DNA of 32,694 nt from Salinivibrio socompensis S35 (GCF_000513715.1 NZ_AQOD01000033.1:1-32694), one strand, 5' to 3'. Positions 1-12,925 are shown, numbered from the stretch's first letter. Numbers and translations are program-made. Notes: generated by a model from the letters alone, not told the origin.

Positions 1-311
1 GCGTTTTATATAAGCTTAGCGATTGGCCTAGTCCCGCTTGGACTATTGCTATTGGTGGGGAACTGCGATAGAGCGCCGGAATGGCTAAGGCAATACTGGT
101 ATACGGGCTATGGGTGGGTGTGGTTGTTGTGGGCATGGGAAGCTTATCAAGTATGGCAAACGCTCATCATCACCGGGGGACAATTTGATTGGTTGCTTGC
201 CTTGCACGGACTTTGGCTGGTTTGGGCAAGCCTTTATTGGCTGCGAAGTCGACGAGTGAAGCGCTTTTTTTTCCAGTTTATCATCGCTCTAGTTTACAGC
301 GCTTACTATAG
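1..311 (+). CDS. 3' end of a small membrane protein gene, probably DUF2919 (YfeZ-like); start lies outside the window
   Basis: Frame 1 is open from the first base and encodes a very Trp- and Leu-rich peptide with two or three likely membrane segments, followed by a basic end (SRRVKRF). This resembles the C-terminus of the DUF2919/YfeZ family of small inner-membrane proteins of unknown function; I recognise the pattern only moderately well. As written, the frame does not stop where a gene should. It reads through the terminator at 363-392 and deep into crr on the other strand, to 648. A length error in the eight-T run at 265-272 would explain this. One added T gives a stop at 309-311; one removed T gives a stop at 290-292. 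The end given here assumes a deletion, like the other errors in the window. Confidence 0.5.
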
Positions 312-339
312 CGCGTTCACTTTTTTAGCGCGTTCACTT
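310..339. repeat. 13-bp direct repeat, two copies
   Basis: AGCGCGTTCACTT occurs exactly at 310-322 and again at 327-339, a 17-bp period. It lies between the probable end of the first gene and the terminator. No function is apparent. Confidence 0.7.
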
Positions 340-362
340 CTTTGGAGTGAAAAGCCAGGAAT

Positions 363-392
363 AAAAAACGCAGCACTAGGCTGCGTTTTTTT
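363..392. terminator. Bidirectional terminator between the first gene and crr
   Basis: The stem CGCAGC/GCTGCG with loop ACTAG (369-385) is flanked by an A-run on the left and a T-run on the right, so it can end transcription from both sides. It lies 16 bp beyond the crr stop codon. Confidence 0.85.
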
Positions 393-407
393 ACTGAGAA
401 AACGCAA

Positions 408-917
408 TTATTTCGTCACACGCAAGACAGAGGTTTCCCCAACAGTCACGGCACCAGAAAGCTTAGTCAGCTCTTTGATTTCGTCCATGTTAGAGATCAC
501 AACCGGTGTCAGTGTTGATTTTGCTTTTTCTTCGAGCGTCGCTAAATCAAATTCAATCACTGTGTCACCAGCTTTAACGGTTTGGCCTTCTTCCGCAATG
601 CGCTTGAAGCCTTCGCCTTTTAGCTCAACGGTATCAATACCAAAGTGAACGAAAAGCTCAACGCCATCATCTGACTCAATTGAGAAAGCGTGGTTGGTTT
701 CGAAAATCTTACCGATAGTGCCGTTTACTGGCGCTACCATTTTGTCGCCAGATGGCTTAATCGCAACACCATCACCGACGATTTTCTCAGCAAACACAAC
801 GTCAGGCACGTCTTCGATGTTGACGATCTCACCCGACAATGGGGCGATAATTTCAATAGCACTAGCGTCGTTGCTGTCTTCAGACACCAACTTCTTCAGT
901 TTGTCGAACAGACCCAT
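408..917 (-). CDS. crr: PTS glucose-specific IIA component (EIIA-Glc)
   Basis: Cytoplasmic phosphocarrier of the sugar phosphotransferase system. It takes phosphate from HPr and passes it to IIB domains of glucose-type permeases. In enterobacteria its phosphorylation state also controls adenylate cyclase and inducer exclusion. The 169-residue product matches the E. coli protein nearly end to end. The phosphorylated histidine is His91 (in ELFVHFG) and its partner is His76 (in TNHAFS). The ATG has a good ribosome site (AGGAG). The gene follows ptsI by 39 bp as last gene of ptsH-ptsI-crr and is closed by the hairpin at 363-392. In relatives crr also has a promoter inside ptsI; I did not identify one here. 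Confidence 0.97.
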   Translation of the reverse strand: MGLFDKLKKLVSEDSNDASAIEIIAPLSGEIVNIEDVPDVVFAEKIVGDGVAIKPSGDKMVAPVNGTIGKIFETNHAFSIESDDGVELFVHFGIDTVELKGEGFKRIAEEGQTVKAGDTVIEFDLATLEEKAKSTLTPVVISNMDEIKELTKLSGAVTVGETSVLRVTK

Positions 918-956
918 AGTGTTGCTCCTAAGCAGTAATTCTTTGCTGATTGTATA

Positions 957-2684
957 TTAGCAAGCGGTTTTTTCCGCAATAAATTTTTCGACATAGGCCT
1001 CGATTTCTGCCGCAGTTGGCAAAGTGAGTGCTGTGTCGGCCATCGCTTTCACATCAGCAAAGTTGGCATTACGGATAATCTTCTTGATGCGAGGGATAGA
1101 GATGGCACTCATACTGAACTCATCCAAACCCATTCCCATCAATAGTAACGTTGCTTTCTCGTCACCTGCAAGCTCTCCGCACATACCCGTCCATTTTCCT
1201 TCCGCATGTGAGGCATCAATCACTTGCTTGATAACCGTTAACACGGCAGGAGACAGTGGGTTGTATAGGTGCGAAATAAGCTCATTACCACGATCGACCG
1301 CTAAGGTATATTGGGTCAAGTCATTGGTACCGATGCTGAAAAATGCCACTTCTTTCGCGAGATGGTGAGCGATGGCAGCCGCTGCGGGGGTCTCAACCAT
1401 CACGCCGATTTCAAGATCAGCATCAAAGTCGAGGCCTTCTTGGCGCAGCTCTGCTTTGTAGGTTTCAATCGCTTCTTTTAGCTCGCGGATTTCTTCGACG
1501 GAAATAATCATCGGGAACATCACACGAATTTTACCGTGTGCCGATGCGCGTAAGATAGCACGTAGCTGATCGCGGAGAATTTCTCGACGGTCAAGACTGA
1601 TACGGATAGCTCGCCACCCCAAGAATGGGTTCATTTCTTCAGGCAAGTCCATATAAGGCAGATCTTTGTCACCGCCAATGTCCATGGTACGAATGATCAC
1701 TGGGTGACCATCAATCGCTTTCACGACCGCCTTGTACGCTTGATATTGCTCTTCTTCAGTCGGGAGCGAGTCACGGTCCATGAACAAGAATTCAGTGCGA
1801 TAGAGACCCACACCTTCGCCACCATTGCGATTCACGCCGTCACAGTCTTTTACTGTACCCACGTTACCGCACACTTCGACTTGGTGGCCGTCTAATGTGA
1901 TAGCCGGTAAGTCTTTGAGCTTAGCCAGCTCTGCTTTTTCCGCGATGTGTTGTTCACGGATAGCTTTAAATTTGTTGAGCTCGTCGTCAGAAGGATTAAC
2001 CACAATTTGGTTGTTAATCGCATCAAGCACTAGCATATCACCGTTTTTAATTTTGGCGGTGGCATTGTTGGTGCCTACGATCGCGGGAAGCTCTAACGAG
2101 CGCGCCATGATCGATGAATGAGAGGTGCGACCACCGATATCGGTGATAAAACCGAGCACATAATTCAGGTCAACCTGTGCTGTTTCTGAAGGGGTCAGAT
2201 CATTCGCAACTAGGATCACTTCTTCGTTGATTGCGCTCAAAGACACCATATTGATGCCGAGTGCGTTTTTAACAAAGCGAGAACCAATATCACGGATATC
2301 TGCCGCGCGCTCTTTCAGATAGTCATCGTCCAGAGACTCAAGCGTCACCGCCTGCTCTTCAATCACAGCGTAAATCGCATGATCTGCAGTGGCATGGTTA
2401 GATCTGATGAAGCTAACAATCTCGTCTTCCAGCTCTTCATCTTCAAGCAGCATGATGTGCCCTTCGAAGATCGCTTCTTTCTCTTCGCCGAAGGTTTCCC
2501 TTGCTTTGTCTTTGATCGCTTCGAGTTGCGTCTTAGACTGTTCGCGAGCATCCAATACGCGCTGAATTTCGTTTTCAAATCGAGACGCATCAATCTTATC
2601 TTTATTGATGACAACGTCTTCTTCTTGCAACAGCAGTGCTTTACCAAAAGCAATACCAGGTGATGCCAGGATGCCTGAAATCAT
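957..2684 (-). CDS. ptsI: Phosphoenolpyruvate-protein phosphotransferase (Enzyme I)
   Basis: Enzyme I starts the PTS phosphorelay: it autophosphorylates from phosphoenolpyruvate and passes the phosphate to HPr. At 575 residues it has the usual length. The N-terminal HPr-binding and phosphohistidine domain carries the active His189 in [12 protein letters not shown]. The C-terminal PEP-binding barrel includes the conserved stretches VMVETPAA and [16 protein letters not shown], and the catalytic cysteine in GMCGE. The ATG is preceded by AAGG at good spacing. It lies 50 bp after ptsH and 39 bp before crr, all in one direction, so the three are almost certainly one operon. Confidence 0.98.
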   Translation of the reverse strand: MISGILASPGIAFGKALLLQEEDVVINKDKIDASRFENEIQRVLDAREQSKTQLEAIKDKARETFGEEKEAIFEGHIMLLEDEELEDEIVSFIRSNHATADHAIYAVIEEQAVTLESLDDDYLKERAADIRDIGSRFVKNALGINMVSLSAINEEVILVANDLTPSETAQVDLNYVLGFITDIGGRTSHSSIMARSLELPAIVGTNNATAKIKNGDMLVLDAINNQIVVNPSDDELNKFKAIREQHIAEKAELAKLKDLPAITLDGHQVEVCGNVGTVKDCDGVNRNGGEGVGLYRTEFLFMDRDSLPTEEEQYQAYKAVVKAIDGHPVIIRTMDIGGDKDLPYMDLPEEMNPFLGWRAIRISLDRREILRDQLRAILRASAHGKIRVMFPMIISVEEIRELKEAIETYKAELRQEGLDFDADLEIGVMVETPAAAAIAHHLAKEVAFFSIGTNDLTQYTLAVDRGNELISHLYNPLSPAVLTVIKQVIDASHAEGKWTGMCGELAGDEKATLLLMGMGLDEFSMSAISIPRIKKIIRNANFADVKAMADTALTLPTAAEIEAYVEKFIAEKTAC

Positions 2685-2734
2685 AGCTTTACCTTACGTT
2701 TATCCAACTTAAAACCGATAGAAAAAGAGCCGGA

Positions 2735-2992
2735 TTACTCCAGCTCATCCATCAGTTTTACCAGGTGATCAACGGCTTGTTGTGCTTGCGCACCTTCAGC
2801 AGAGATAGTCACCTTCGTGCCTTTGGTCAAGCCTAGGGTTTGAAGTTTAAATAGGCTTTTCGCGCTCGCGCTCTTACCGTTTGATTCAACAGTGATGTCA
2901 GCGTCATAGCTTTTCGCTTCTTTCACGAACTGCGCCGCTGGACGAGTGTGTAGGCCGTTTTCTGCAGAAATTTCAACTTGCTTCTGATACAT
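2735..2992 (-). CDS. ptsH: Phosphocarrier protein HPr
   Basis: HPr is the small shuttle that moves phosphate from Enzyme I to the sugar-specific EIIA proteins. The 85-residue protein has the phosphorylated His15 in GLHTRPAA and Ser46 in the KSLF region, and matches the E. coli length. It is the first gene of ptsH-ptsI-crr. The upstream region to the cysK stop (about 316 bp) holds the cysK terminator at 3245-3269, an inverted repeat at 3040-3088 and a perfect TTGACA hexamer, but no convincing CRP site that I could find. Confidence 0.97.
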   Translation of the reverse strand: MYQKQVEISAENGLHTRPAAQFVKEAKSYDADITVESNGKSASAKSLFKLQTLGLTKGTKVTISAEGAQAQQAVDHLVKLMDELE

Positions 2993-3039
2993 GATTCACC
3001 CCGTTTCTGTATTTTTTTAAATCTATGTATTAAATATAA

Positions 3040-3088
3040 GGTTAGCTTAACCGCTAATGGGCGATTTCGCTATCCGCTGACGCTAACC
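3040..3088. repeat. Inverted repeat in the ptsH upstream region
   Basis: GGTTAGC at 3040-3046 is mirrored by GCTAACC at 3082-3088, with a nested short stem GCGA-TT-TCGC around 3061-3070. It could form a stem-loop in the ptsH leader or be a regulator-binding site. It is not followed by a T-run, so it is not an ordinary terminator. Confidence 0.5.
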
Positions 3089-3097
3089 TAACCAAGA

Positions 3098-3126
3098 AAG
3101 TGACCTGATAGCTTAATCCATGTCAA
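3098..3126 (-). promoter_or_regulatory. Candidate pts operon promoter (weak)
   Basis: On the minus strand a perfect -35 hexamer TTGACA (3121-3126) is followed after 17 bp by TCACTT (3098-3103), a poor -10. A second AT-rich candidate (TTTAAT-like) lies closer to the gene near 3030. E. coli pts promoters are activator-dependent, so a weak -10 is not excluded, but the call is tentative. Confidence 0.25.
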
Positions 3127-3244
3127 TTTCCTGTCATCTTTCTCTCATTTTTGACTTTCCACTCATTAGGCTCAAGGGCTTTTATTTTGATGCGGAAAAT
3201 AAAAATGTTGCTGTGTTTTACTAAAGCTTAATATAAAAATCAAA

Positions 3245-3269
3245 CAAAAAAGGCCCAATCTGGGCCTTT
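3245..3269 (-). terminator. cysK terminator
   Basis: On the minus strand AAAGGCCCA, loop GAT, TGGGCCTTT, then a T-rich tail. It lies 40 bp after the restored cysK stop at 3309-3311 and separates cysK from the pts operon. Confidence 0.85.
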
Positions 3270-3308
3270 GTAAAGAGGGAAAACCATTTAAAGCTTGCTA
3301 AGCCACTG

Positions 3309-4276
3309 TTACTGCTCTGTTTCCAGCTCAGTGAACATACCAGCAAATAGTGGAGAACTGAGATAACGCTCGGCGGCACTTGGCAAAATTGTGACAATTG
3401 TCTTATCAGCAAATTCAGGAAGCTCGGCAATTTTGTTGGCAGCGACCACGGCGGCACCGGATGAAATCCCGCTAGAATACCTTCTTCTTCCATTAAACGA
3501 CGTGCCATAGCAATGGCTTCGTCAGAACTCACAGAAACGACTTGGTCGACCAATGAAATGTCCAAGTTTTTCGGCACGAAACCCGCACCGATGCCCTGAA
3601 TTTTATGGGGTGCCGGCTGCACGTCTTGGCCAGCGATGGTTTGAGCAATCACCGGTGACTCTGCCGGTTCGACGGCAACGGTAGTGATTGCTTTCCCTTT
3701 GGTGTTTTTGATATAGCGGCTCACACCGGTTAGGGTTCCCCCTGTCCCGACACCCGCGATAAACACATCAATCTCACCGTCGGTGTCTTCCCAGAGCTCT
3801 GGTCCGGTGGTTTTTTCATGAATTTCGGGGTTAGCAGGGTTGTCAAACTGCTGCAGCATCAGATATTTGCCTGGTGCTTCTGCCATGATTTCTTCTGCTT
3901 TCGCAATTGCGCCTTTCATGCCTTTTGGCGCTTCTGTTAGGACCAGCGTTGCGCCCATCGCTTTAAGCAACTTACGACGCTCAAGGCTCATAGATTCTGG
4001 CATGGTTAGCGTCAGCTTATACCCGCGTGCAGCAGCGACATACGCGAGGGCAATCCCCGTGTTACCACTGGTGGGTTCAATCAGCTCAATCCCGGGCTTC
4101 AGAGTGCCTTTTTTCTCCGCATCCCAGATCATATTGGCACCAATACGGCACTTCACACTAAAGCTTGGGTTGCGCGCTTCCACTTTTGCTAACACATTAG
4201 AGTTAGCTACGCGGTTAAGGCGTACCAGTGGGGTATGGCCAATTGTTTGTGTATTGTCTTCGTAAATCTTGCCCAT
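3309..4276 (-). CDS. cysK: Cysteine synthase A (O-acetylserine sulfhydrylase), interrupted by one single-base deletion
   Basis: PLP enzyme that makes cysteine from O-acetylserine and sulfide in the cytoplasm. The first part matches E. coli CysK closely: PLP lysine Lys42 in NPSFSVKCR, substrate loop TSGNTG, and phosphate-binding loop GTGGT. Near position 3467 one base is missing, and the written frame then runs to an unrelated tail ending at 3221. Adding one base restores LAGISSGAA and a family-typical end ([11 protein letters not shown]...), with TAA at 3309-3311. That gives exactly 322 residues, the usual CysK length. The restored end lies just before the terminator at 3245-3269, which supports the correction. 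The ATG has AAGGA upstream. cysZ lies upstream on the same strand, 112 bp away. Confidence 0.93.
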
Positions 4277-4388
4277 TGTATCGTTCCTTCATGACACCGA
4301 TGTAAATCACTGTTCCAAGCATATCGCTAATGCCTGCTTTTGAAAGGATCGGTTGGTTATATCTTATTGTGAGCGTGTTAGAGAAGCG

Positions 4389-5147
4389 TTAGTTGCGCCC
4401 CAATGGCGCCTTGTGGCGATCGACCCACATGGCCGTTGCGCCACATACCGCGGCAGGCATAACGATCAGATTTAGCAAAGGTGTCATAGTGAATAACATG
4501 ACCACCGCGCCAAAACTCAACGATGTGCTGCGTTGTTGTTTGAGTGTATCGCGCATAGTTGCAAACGAGACTTTGTGATTATCGAACGGATAGTCGCAAT
4601 ACTGGATCGCCATCATCCAAGCACTAAATAAAAACCACAACACTGGGCCCAGCGTTTGGCCAATGGCGGGGATCCAAAGCAACAACAATAGCCCTAACGC
4701 TTTGGGAATGTAATACGTTAGCTTTTGCCACTCGCGCTTTATGACACGTGGGGTATCTTTGATAAGCCCTGCCATGCCATCGTCGGGGGCGGGGGCATTG
4801 GTCAGCTTGGCTTCTAGGTGTTCGGCTAATAGACCGTTAAACGGGGCTGCTATCCAGTTGGCGAGTGTGCTAAAAAGATAAGAGAAGACCACTAAGATCG
4901 CGATAACGAGGAGCGGCCATATGAGAAAGGAAAGCCAGGATAACCACTCGGGAAGCGCAGCCATCCAATGTTCTATCCATTCACTAACTTGCGAGAGTAA
5001 GTAAACAAATGCGCCGCCGAGCAGTAGGACATTCACCAAGATTGGAATGATCACAAACCGACGTAAGCCTGGGGCCATCATTAACGAAAACCCTTGAAAG
5101 AGGTAGCCGGCGCCGCTTTGAGGACGAGGGCGTGTCGCGTTGTTCAT
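4389..5147 (-). CDS. cysZ: Sulfate transporter CysZ
   Basis: Inner-membrane protein for sulfate uptake feeding assimilatory sulfate reduction and cysteine synthesis. The 252 residues equal the family length. The sequence has the typical start ([13 protein letters not shown]), two hydrophobic stretches around residues 30-50 and 70-95, a central soluble part, a second hydrophobic pair around 150-180 and 200-225, and the conserved [10 protein letters not shown] motif. The ATG is preceded by AAGGAG. cysK follows on the same strand, as in enterobacteria, so both may be read together; CysB control is likely by analogy but I see no defined site. Confidence 0.93.
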   Translation of the reverse strand: MNNATRPRPQSGAGYLFQGFSLMMAPGLRRFVIIPILVNVLLLGGAFVYLLSQVSEWIEHWMAALPEWLSWLSFLIWPLLVIAILVVFSYLFSTLANWIAAPFNGLLAEHLEAKLTNAPAPDDGMAGLIKDTPRVIKREWQKLTYYIPKALGLLLLLWIPAIGQTLGPVLWFLFSAWMMAIQYCDYPFDNHKVSFATMRDTLKQQRSTSLSFGAVVMLFTMTPLLNLIVMPAAVCGATAMWVDRHKAPLGRN

Positions 5148-5189
5148 TATATCTCCTTGATGATTCGCGGTATCGATTGACGGTTTGTG

Positions 5190-5195
5190 ATTATA
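5190..5195 (-). promoter_or_regulatory. Candidate -10 element for cysZ
   Basis: A perfect TATAAT on the minus strand lies about 40 bp upstream of the cysZ start. There is no matching -35 at normal spacing, which would fit an activator-dependent promoter. Confidence 0.3.
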
Positions 5196-5317
5196 GTATG
5201 AGGGGGCTGTCGAGATGACAACGGCCCAATAATGGGAAAGTTTACGGATTTGTGTGTCTCGATTCGTTAAATTCTTCCCAACTTTTGATACAGTTAACCC
5301 CGTTGACCATTAACGCA

Positions 5318-5347
5318 TTGCGTCAGCCAACGGGCCCCGCTTATGAT
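5318..5347 (+). promoter_or_regulatory. Candidate zipA promoter
   Basis: TTGCGT (5318-5323), 18 bp, then TATGAT (5342-5347). This predicts a leader of about 70 nt before the zipA ATG. The core CGCTTATGATC is also found in the promoter candidate at 11618-11647. Confidence 0.45.
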
Positions 5348-5425
5348 CACACTAACGTTTGCAAAGCTGTCAGCGTTGTGACATAAGCTAATCAAAACGC
5401 TGAACATAGATAGATTTGAGAATCG

Positions 5426-6394
5426 ATGATGCAGGAATTGCGCCTTGTACTGATTGTTTTGGGAGCATTAGCAATTGCAGCTTTGCTTTTGCATGGTCTC
5501 TGGACGAACAAGAAAGAAAAGACGACCAAGTTCGGCGAAAAGCCCTTGGGAAAACTGGAAGACGATAACGACGCGCAAAAGTTTGACCAAGATGGCATTG
5601 GTGCGGTGAGAGTCGTCAGTCATGCAAAGCATGGCAACGAAAAGCCAGCGCGTCAGGAGCCTGCTGTTAGCTTCGGCGACAAGCCTGACGTTGACCCGCT
5701 ATTCGCCGGTGACACCCAGGTGACGTCTGACTCAGAATCAGAACAAACGCTTTACCCGTCAATGTCGGCAACTGACGATGATTCTAGCTTTGCCTCTGCG
5801 CCGGTTTCTGCTTCGAATGATGGGGATGAGACCGGTGAGACGCAGGCTGCGAGCACCACTTTTGTTAAGTCAGAGACGGATGCGATGCGCACTCACGATG
5901 CCACTCAAGCTGACCCTCACGAGAATGAAAACCACGCGCCTGAGCCAGAACAATCATCGAATCAAGAGGATGCACCGGACGATACCGAGGTATTAGTATT
6001 ACACGTGCATGCCAATAATAACGCAGTGTTTAGCGGTCTGGACTTAATTCCAACGTTAGAGCAGTATGGACTGCGTTTTGGCGACATGGGCATTTACCAC
6101 CGCCACTCAGACTTATCTGGCAGCGGTAAGGTCTTGTTCAGTGTGGCTAATATGGTCAAGCCCGGTACCTTTGATGTGAGTCATTCAGAGAGTTTTGAAA
6201 CTCCGGGGATCAGCTTCTTTATGACATTGCCTTGTTACGGTGAGCCAGAGCAGAACTTTAAGTTGATGTTGCAAACGGCGCAGCAAATTGCTGATGAGTT
6301 GGGTGGATTGGTATTAGATGATGCCCGCTCGATGATGACACCATCACGCCTTGATGAATACCGTGAGCGGGTGAAAGCCTTCAGAGCCTCGTAA
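5426..6394 (+). CDS. zipA: Cell division protein ZipA
   Basis: ZipA anchors the FtsZ ring to the inner membrane and is needed for septum assembly in gammaproteobacteria. The 322-residue product has the family architecture. An N-terminal membrane anchor spans about residues 4-24 (LVLIVLGALAIAALLL). A basic patch (NKKEKTTKFGEKPLG) follows. A long low-complexity linker rich in Asp, Glu, Ser and Thr covers about 45-185. The C-terminal FtsZ-binding domain covers about 188-320 and includes LRFGDMGIYHRH and FSVANMVKPGTFD. Two ATG codons stand in tandem at 5426 and 5429; the ribosome site is weak, so the exact start is open by one codon. It precedes ligA, as in other Vibrionaceae and in E. coli. Confidence 0.95.
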   Translation: MMQELRLVLIVLGALAIAALLLHGLWTNKKEKTTKFGEKPLGKLEDDNDAQKFDQDGIGAVRVVSHAKHGNEKPARQEPAVSFGDKPDVDPLFAGDTQVTSDSESEQTLYPSMSATDDDSSFASAPVSASNDGDETGETQAASTTFVKSETDAMRTHDATQADPHENENHAPEPEQSSNQEDAPDDTEVLVLHVHANNNAVFSGLDLIPTLEQYGLRFGDMGIYHRHSDLSGSGKVLFSVANMVKPGTFDVSHSESFETPGISFFMTLPCYGEPEQNFKLMLQTAQQIADELGGLVLDDARSMMTPSRLDEYRERVKAFRAS

Positions 6395-6503
6395 CGCGCT
6401 TAACACTGATTGATGATTGCTTAGACGGACAGCGGGACATGGCTCCCGCTGTTGGCGATTTATCGATATACTTGCCTGCAACTCTGCTGATACGACGACC
6501 TAA

Positions 6504-8514
<2,011 letters not shown>

Positions 8515-8521
8515 TTTACAT

Positions 8522-8548
8522 GGCCATGTGCAGCCTCTGCGCATGGCC
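8522..8548 (+). terminator. Strong hairpin after ligA, without a T-run
   Basis: GGCCATGTGCAG (8522-8533), loop CCT, CTGCGCATGGCC (8537-8548): a 12-bp stem with one G-U pair. It starts 8 bp after the ligA stop. The next bases are not T-rich, so termination would be inefficient; it may act as an RNA-stability element or a partial terminator. Confidence 0.45.
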
Positions 8549-8551
8549 TGA

Positions 8552-10044
<1,493 letters not shown>

Positions 10045-10090
10045 ATCCGGTTATCTTGAAGGCTAAGTGCGTTAGCCTGACGACAAAAGA

Positions 10091-10119
10091 CAAGGGCGCT
10101 GAATGTCAGCGCCCTTTTT
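10091..10119. terminator. gltX terminator, between convergent gltX and uraA
   Basis: GGGCGCTGA, loop ATG, TCAGCGCCC, then five T on the plus strand. On the minus strand the tail is only moderately T-rich, so it serves gltX best and uraA perhaps. Confidence 0.85.
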
Positions 10120-10138
10120 AATGGATGAGGGGAAGGGA

Positions 10139-11388
10139 TTAGTGTTTTTCTTCTTCCATTTGCGCACTGTCAACAATATGGTTTTCGCCCATTTGGCGTG
10201 GGAGTACCAAGTTGAGCACAATCGCTACCACACCACACAGGCTAATCCCTTGCAGCTAAAATCGCCAATGCCAAAGGCCATGCCGCCGATACCAAATACC
10301 AAGGTGACACCGACAATCGCCAGGTTACGCGAATCATGTAGGTCGACTTGATTACGAATCAAGGTATTTAGCCCGACGGTGGCAATCGAGCCAAAGAGCA
10401 AGATCATAATTCCACCCATCACCGGCAAAGGAATGGTGAGCAGCATCGCTCCGAGCTTGCCGACAAAGGCTAGCACAATGGCAGTGACCGCCGCATAGGT
10501 CATGATTTTCGGGTTAAACGCTTTGGTCAGCATCACTGCACCTGTCACTTCACTATAAGTGGTATTGGGTGGCGCGCCGAACATGGAAGCGGCAATGGTG
10601 GCGGCACCATCACCGGCCATCGTACGGTGTAGGCCTGGCTTTTTCAGATAGTCTTTACGGGTGACATTGGAGATGGCCAGCATATCGCCAACGTGCTCAA
10701 CGGCAGGCGCAATCGCGACAGGGATCATGAATAAGATGGCATTAATGTTAAACTCTGGCAGCGTAAAAGCGGGCATCATTAACCAGCTCGCATTCGCTAC
10801 CTGAGTAAAGTCGACAATGCCAACGACGAGGCTGGCAACATAGCCCACCGCAATCCCGGCAATGATGGGGACAAGTTTGAAAAAACCCTTAGCAAACACA
10901 CTCACGGCAATCGTAGTCATCAATGAAAGCAAAGAGATCCAAATCGCGATATCGCCGGCAATTAACTGTTCACTACCATCACCAGTTTTACCGAGTGCCA
11001 TATTGACAGCGGTGGGTGCCAACCCAAGACCGATAACCATAATCACAGGGCCAACCACAACCGGCGGCAGGAGTTTGTGAATAATATCCACGCCTTTAAC
11101 GCGAATAATGGCCCCCATGAGCAAATAGATCACACCGGCTGCCATTAGGCCACCCATGGTCGCAGGAATACCGAAATTGTTGACGCCGTAAAGAATAGGG
11201 GCAATAAAAGCGAAGGAAGAGGCAAGGAAGATAGGAACGGAGCGGCGGGTGATAACTTGGAATATCAGGGTACCGATTCCGGCCCCAAAGAGTGCGACGT
11301 TCGGGTCTAGCCCGGTTAACAGTGGCACTAACACCAAGGCACCAAATGCGACAAACAGCATTTGTGCCCCTTGTAAAACTTGCAACAT
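10139..11388 (-). CDS. uraA: Uracil permease (NCS2 family), interrupted by one single-base deletion
   Basis: Inner-membrane uracil/proton symporter of the NCS2 (nucleobase-ascorbate) family. It is strongly hydrophobic throughout with the UraA hallmarks SSFAFIAPI, the AEHVGD-like PAVEHVGD, PGLHRTMAGDG, GAPPNTTYSE and IPLPVMGG. One base is missing near 10255; the written frame ends early at 10225. Restoring it gives GDFSLQGISLCGVVAIVLNL and a C-terminus ending in EEEKH with TAA at 10139-10141, 416 residues in all. The start at 11388 has an excellent ribosome site (GGAGGTGAGATT); an in-frame ATG 12 codons upstream lies before that site and was rejected. In E. coli uraA follows upp; here no upp or hda is adjacent. 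Confidence 0.92.
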
Positions 11389-11617
11389 AATCTCACCTCC
11401 AAAAAAATCGCGCAATGCTAGCACAAAGCGTTTATGTGATTCCCATCATGTTTTTAAATGTGAGATCAATAGCAAATAAACGATGTAACGGATTTCATTA
11501 TGAATCGTCTGCCGCGAATATCAGCGCCATGCTCGCCTGCCAGCGGCCATTGAGTCAGATAAGTGGCTTTCTCTGGGCCGGTTCCGCAGTTTGTTCTCTC
11601 TTTTTTACTATTGAGGA

Positions 11618-11647
11618 TTGCTGAACCTAGCGCAATCCGCTTATGAT
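11618..11647 (+). promoter_or_regulatory. Candidate promoter of the DUF2066 gene
   Basis: TTGCTG (11618-11623), 18 bp, TATGAT (11642-11647), predicting a leader of about 27 nt. The rest of the 291-bp divergent region (11389-11680) shows no RNA gene or clear operator. Confidence 0.5.
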
Positions 11648-11680
11648 CGCTGAACTCCCATTTATTCATGTGGAAAAACT

Positions 11681-12862
11681 ATGAATCGATTTTTGTTGGC
11701 CCTAATTGCCTGTCTTTGGTTGCCAGGTGCGATGGCAAACAACCTTTATCACGCGAGCATTCCGCTTGATAACGCTGCACAAACTTCGCAGCAAGCGGCA
11801 AAAAAACAAGGGCTGCTCACGGTACTTTCCAAAGTCTCGGGACAGCGAGATGTGTCGGATAACCCCGCGGTCGAGCAAGCGCAACAGGACGTTGATCGTT
11901 TTATCTCTCAGCTGGGATATGGCGAAAACAATGATCAAACCAATGGTCACTCACCGCGCACACTCGAAGTGGGATTTGATAGTCAACAAATCCGCGAGGT
12001 GCTACGAAAGGCAGGGTTGCCCTTGTGGGGCAGTCCTCGTCCTTCAGTGTTGGTGTGGCTTGTGAATGATCGTGATGCGGACCGGCAAATTATTTGGGAG
12101 CAAAGTGAGCGTCCGGTGATTGACCAACTACGCGATGCAGCGGCTATACGCGGCCTACCTGTGTTAATTCCTGTGGGTGACTTTGATGATCTGATGGCGA
12201 TCACGAGCAGTGATTTATGGGGCGGGTTTATTGATCCTGTCGAGCAAGCCAGTCAGCGGTACCAGCCCGATGGCATTGTGATCGCAAAGCTGGCTGAGCA
12301 AGCGATTCGTTGGCAGTTCTTTCCTGATGCCAGTCAAATGCAATCCGAGCAAACGCGTGGGCAAGCCAACAATGCCCAAGCCATGATTGATATCCTTGCT
12401 GATTACTATGCCGAGCAAACCGGTGTGGTACTCGACAACGACGATGAGCGTGCATCGCTCCAAATTGCTATCGCTGGCGTCGAGAATGGTGATGACTATT
12501 CCGCCCTTGAACGCACACTTGCGGCGCTGAATGCATTACAGCAGGTGCACTTAGCGGAATTAAACGATGACACTCTGGTTTTCGATGTGCGTTTAGCGGC
12601 ATCTAAACAAGCATTGATTAATGAGCTAACCGCGAATCGAGATATTCGCCTGATGACGCCTCAAGAGCAACAGGCACATACGATGGCATCCACGGAGGCC
12701 GACAGTCCAAAATCAGAGGACAATGCGGTGAGCGTTGTGTCTGAAAACGGGCGTGACGCGCAGTCCACCGAGTTATTTGTAACCTCGAGACGAACGGATA
12801 ACCGTGATATGGGTTCAACGGGGAATAAACGCCTGTGGTTTGTGTGGCAGCCCTCAACTTAA
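11681..12862 (+). CDS. Exported DUF2066 family protein of unknown function
   Basis: A 393-residue protein with a clear signal peptide: Met-Asn-Arg, a hydrophobic core (FLLALIACLWLPG), and a likely cut after AMA. It matches my memory of the DUF2066 family, common in Vibrio, Shewanella and relatives and often near uraA/purM. Its function is not known. Family-like features are the N-terminal VSGQRDVSDNPAV region and the SVLVWLV stretch. The last 70 or so residues are polar and look poorly structured. No membrane segment follows the signal peptide, so it should be periplasmic or envelope-associated. It is divergent from uraA and convergent with lnt. Confidence 0.8.
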   Translation: MNRFLLALIACLWLPGAMANNLYHASIPLDNAAQTSQQAAKKQGLLTVLSKVSGQRDVSDNPAVEQAQQDVDRFISQLGYGENNDQTNGHSPRTLEVGFDSQQIREVLRKAGLPLWGSPRPSVLVWLVNDRDADRQIIWEQSERPVIDQLRDAAAIRGLPVLIPVGDFDDLMAITSSDLWGGFIDPVEQASQRYQPDGIVIAKLAEQAIRWQFFPDASQMQSEQTRGQANNAQAMIDILADYYAEQTGVVLDNDDERASLQIAIAGVENGDDYSALERTLAALNALQQVHLAELNDDTLVFDVRLAASKQALINELTANRDIRLMTPQEQQAHTMASTEADSPKSEDNAVSVVSENGRDAQSTELFVTSRRTDNRDMGSTGNKRLWFVWQPST

Positions 12863-12885
12863 GTGAAAGGCAATAGCAAGAAGTG

Positions 12886-12914
12886 AAGGCTAGTCACAAA
12901 GCTAGCCTTTTTTA
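12886..12914. terminator. Terminator between the convergent DUF2066 gene and lnt
   Basis: AAGGCTAG (12886-12893), loop, CTAGCCTT (12902-12909) with a T-run to 12913 on the plus strand. On the minus strand it follows the restored lnt stop at 12926 by 12 bp, with a weaker T-rich tail. Confidence 0.85.
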
Positions 12915-12925
12915 TTCGCGCCTTT

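Noticed and set aside
4277-4388. CysB-dependent cysK promoter
   Set aside because: AT-rich stretches such as ATAAGATATAACC are present, but CysB sites are too degenerate to call by eye and no good -35/-10 pair was found.
11405-11450. PurR-like site upstream of uraA
   Set aside because: A sequence like ACATAAACGCTTTGTG matches the PurR consensus at only about 9 of 16 positions without gaps.
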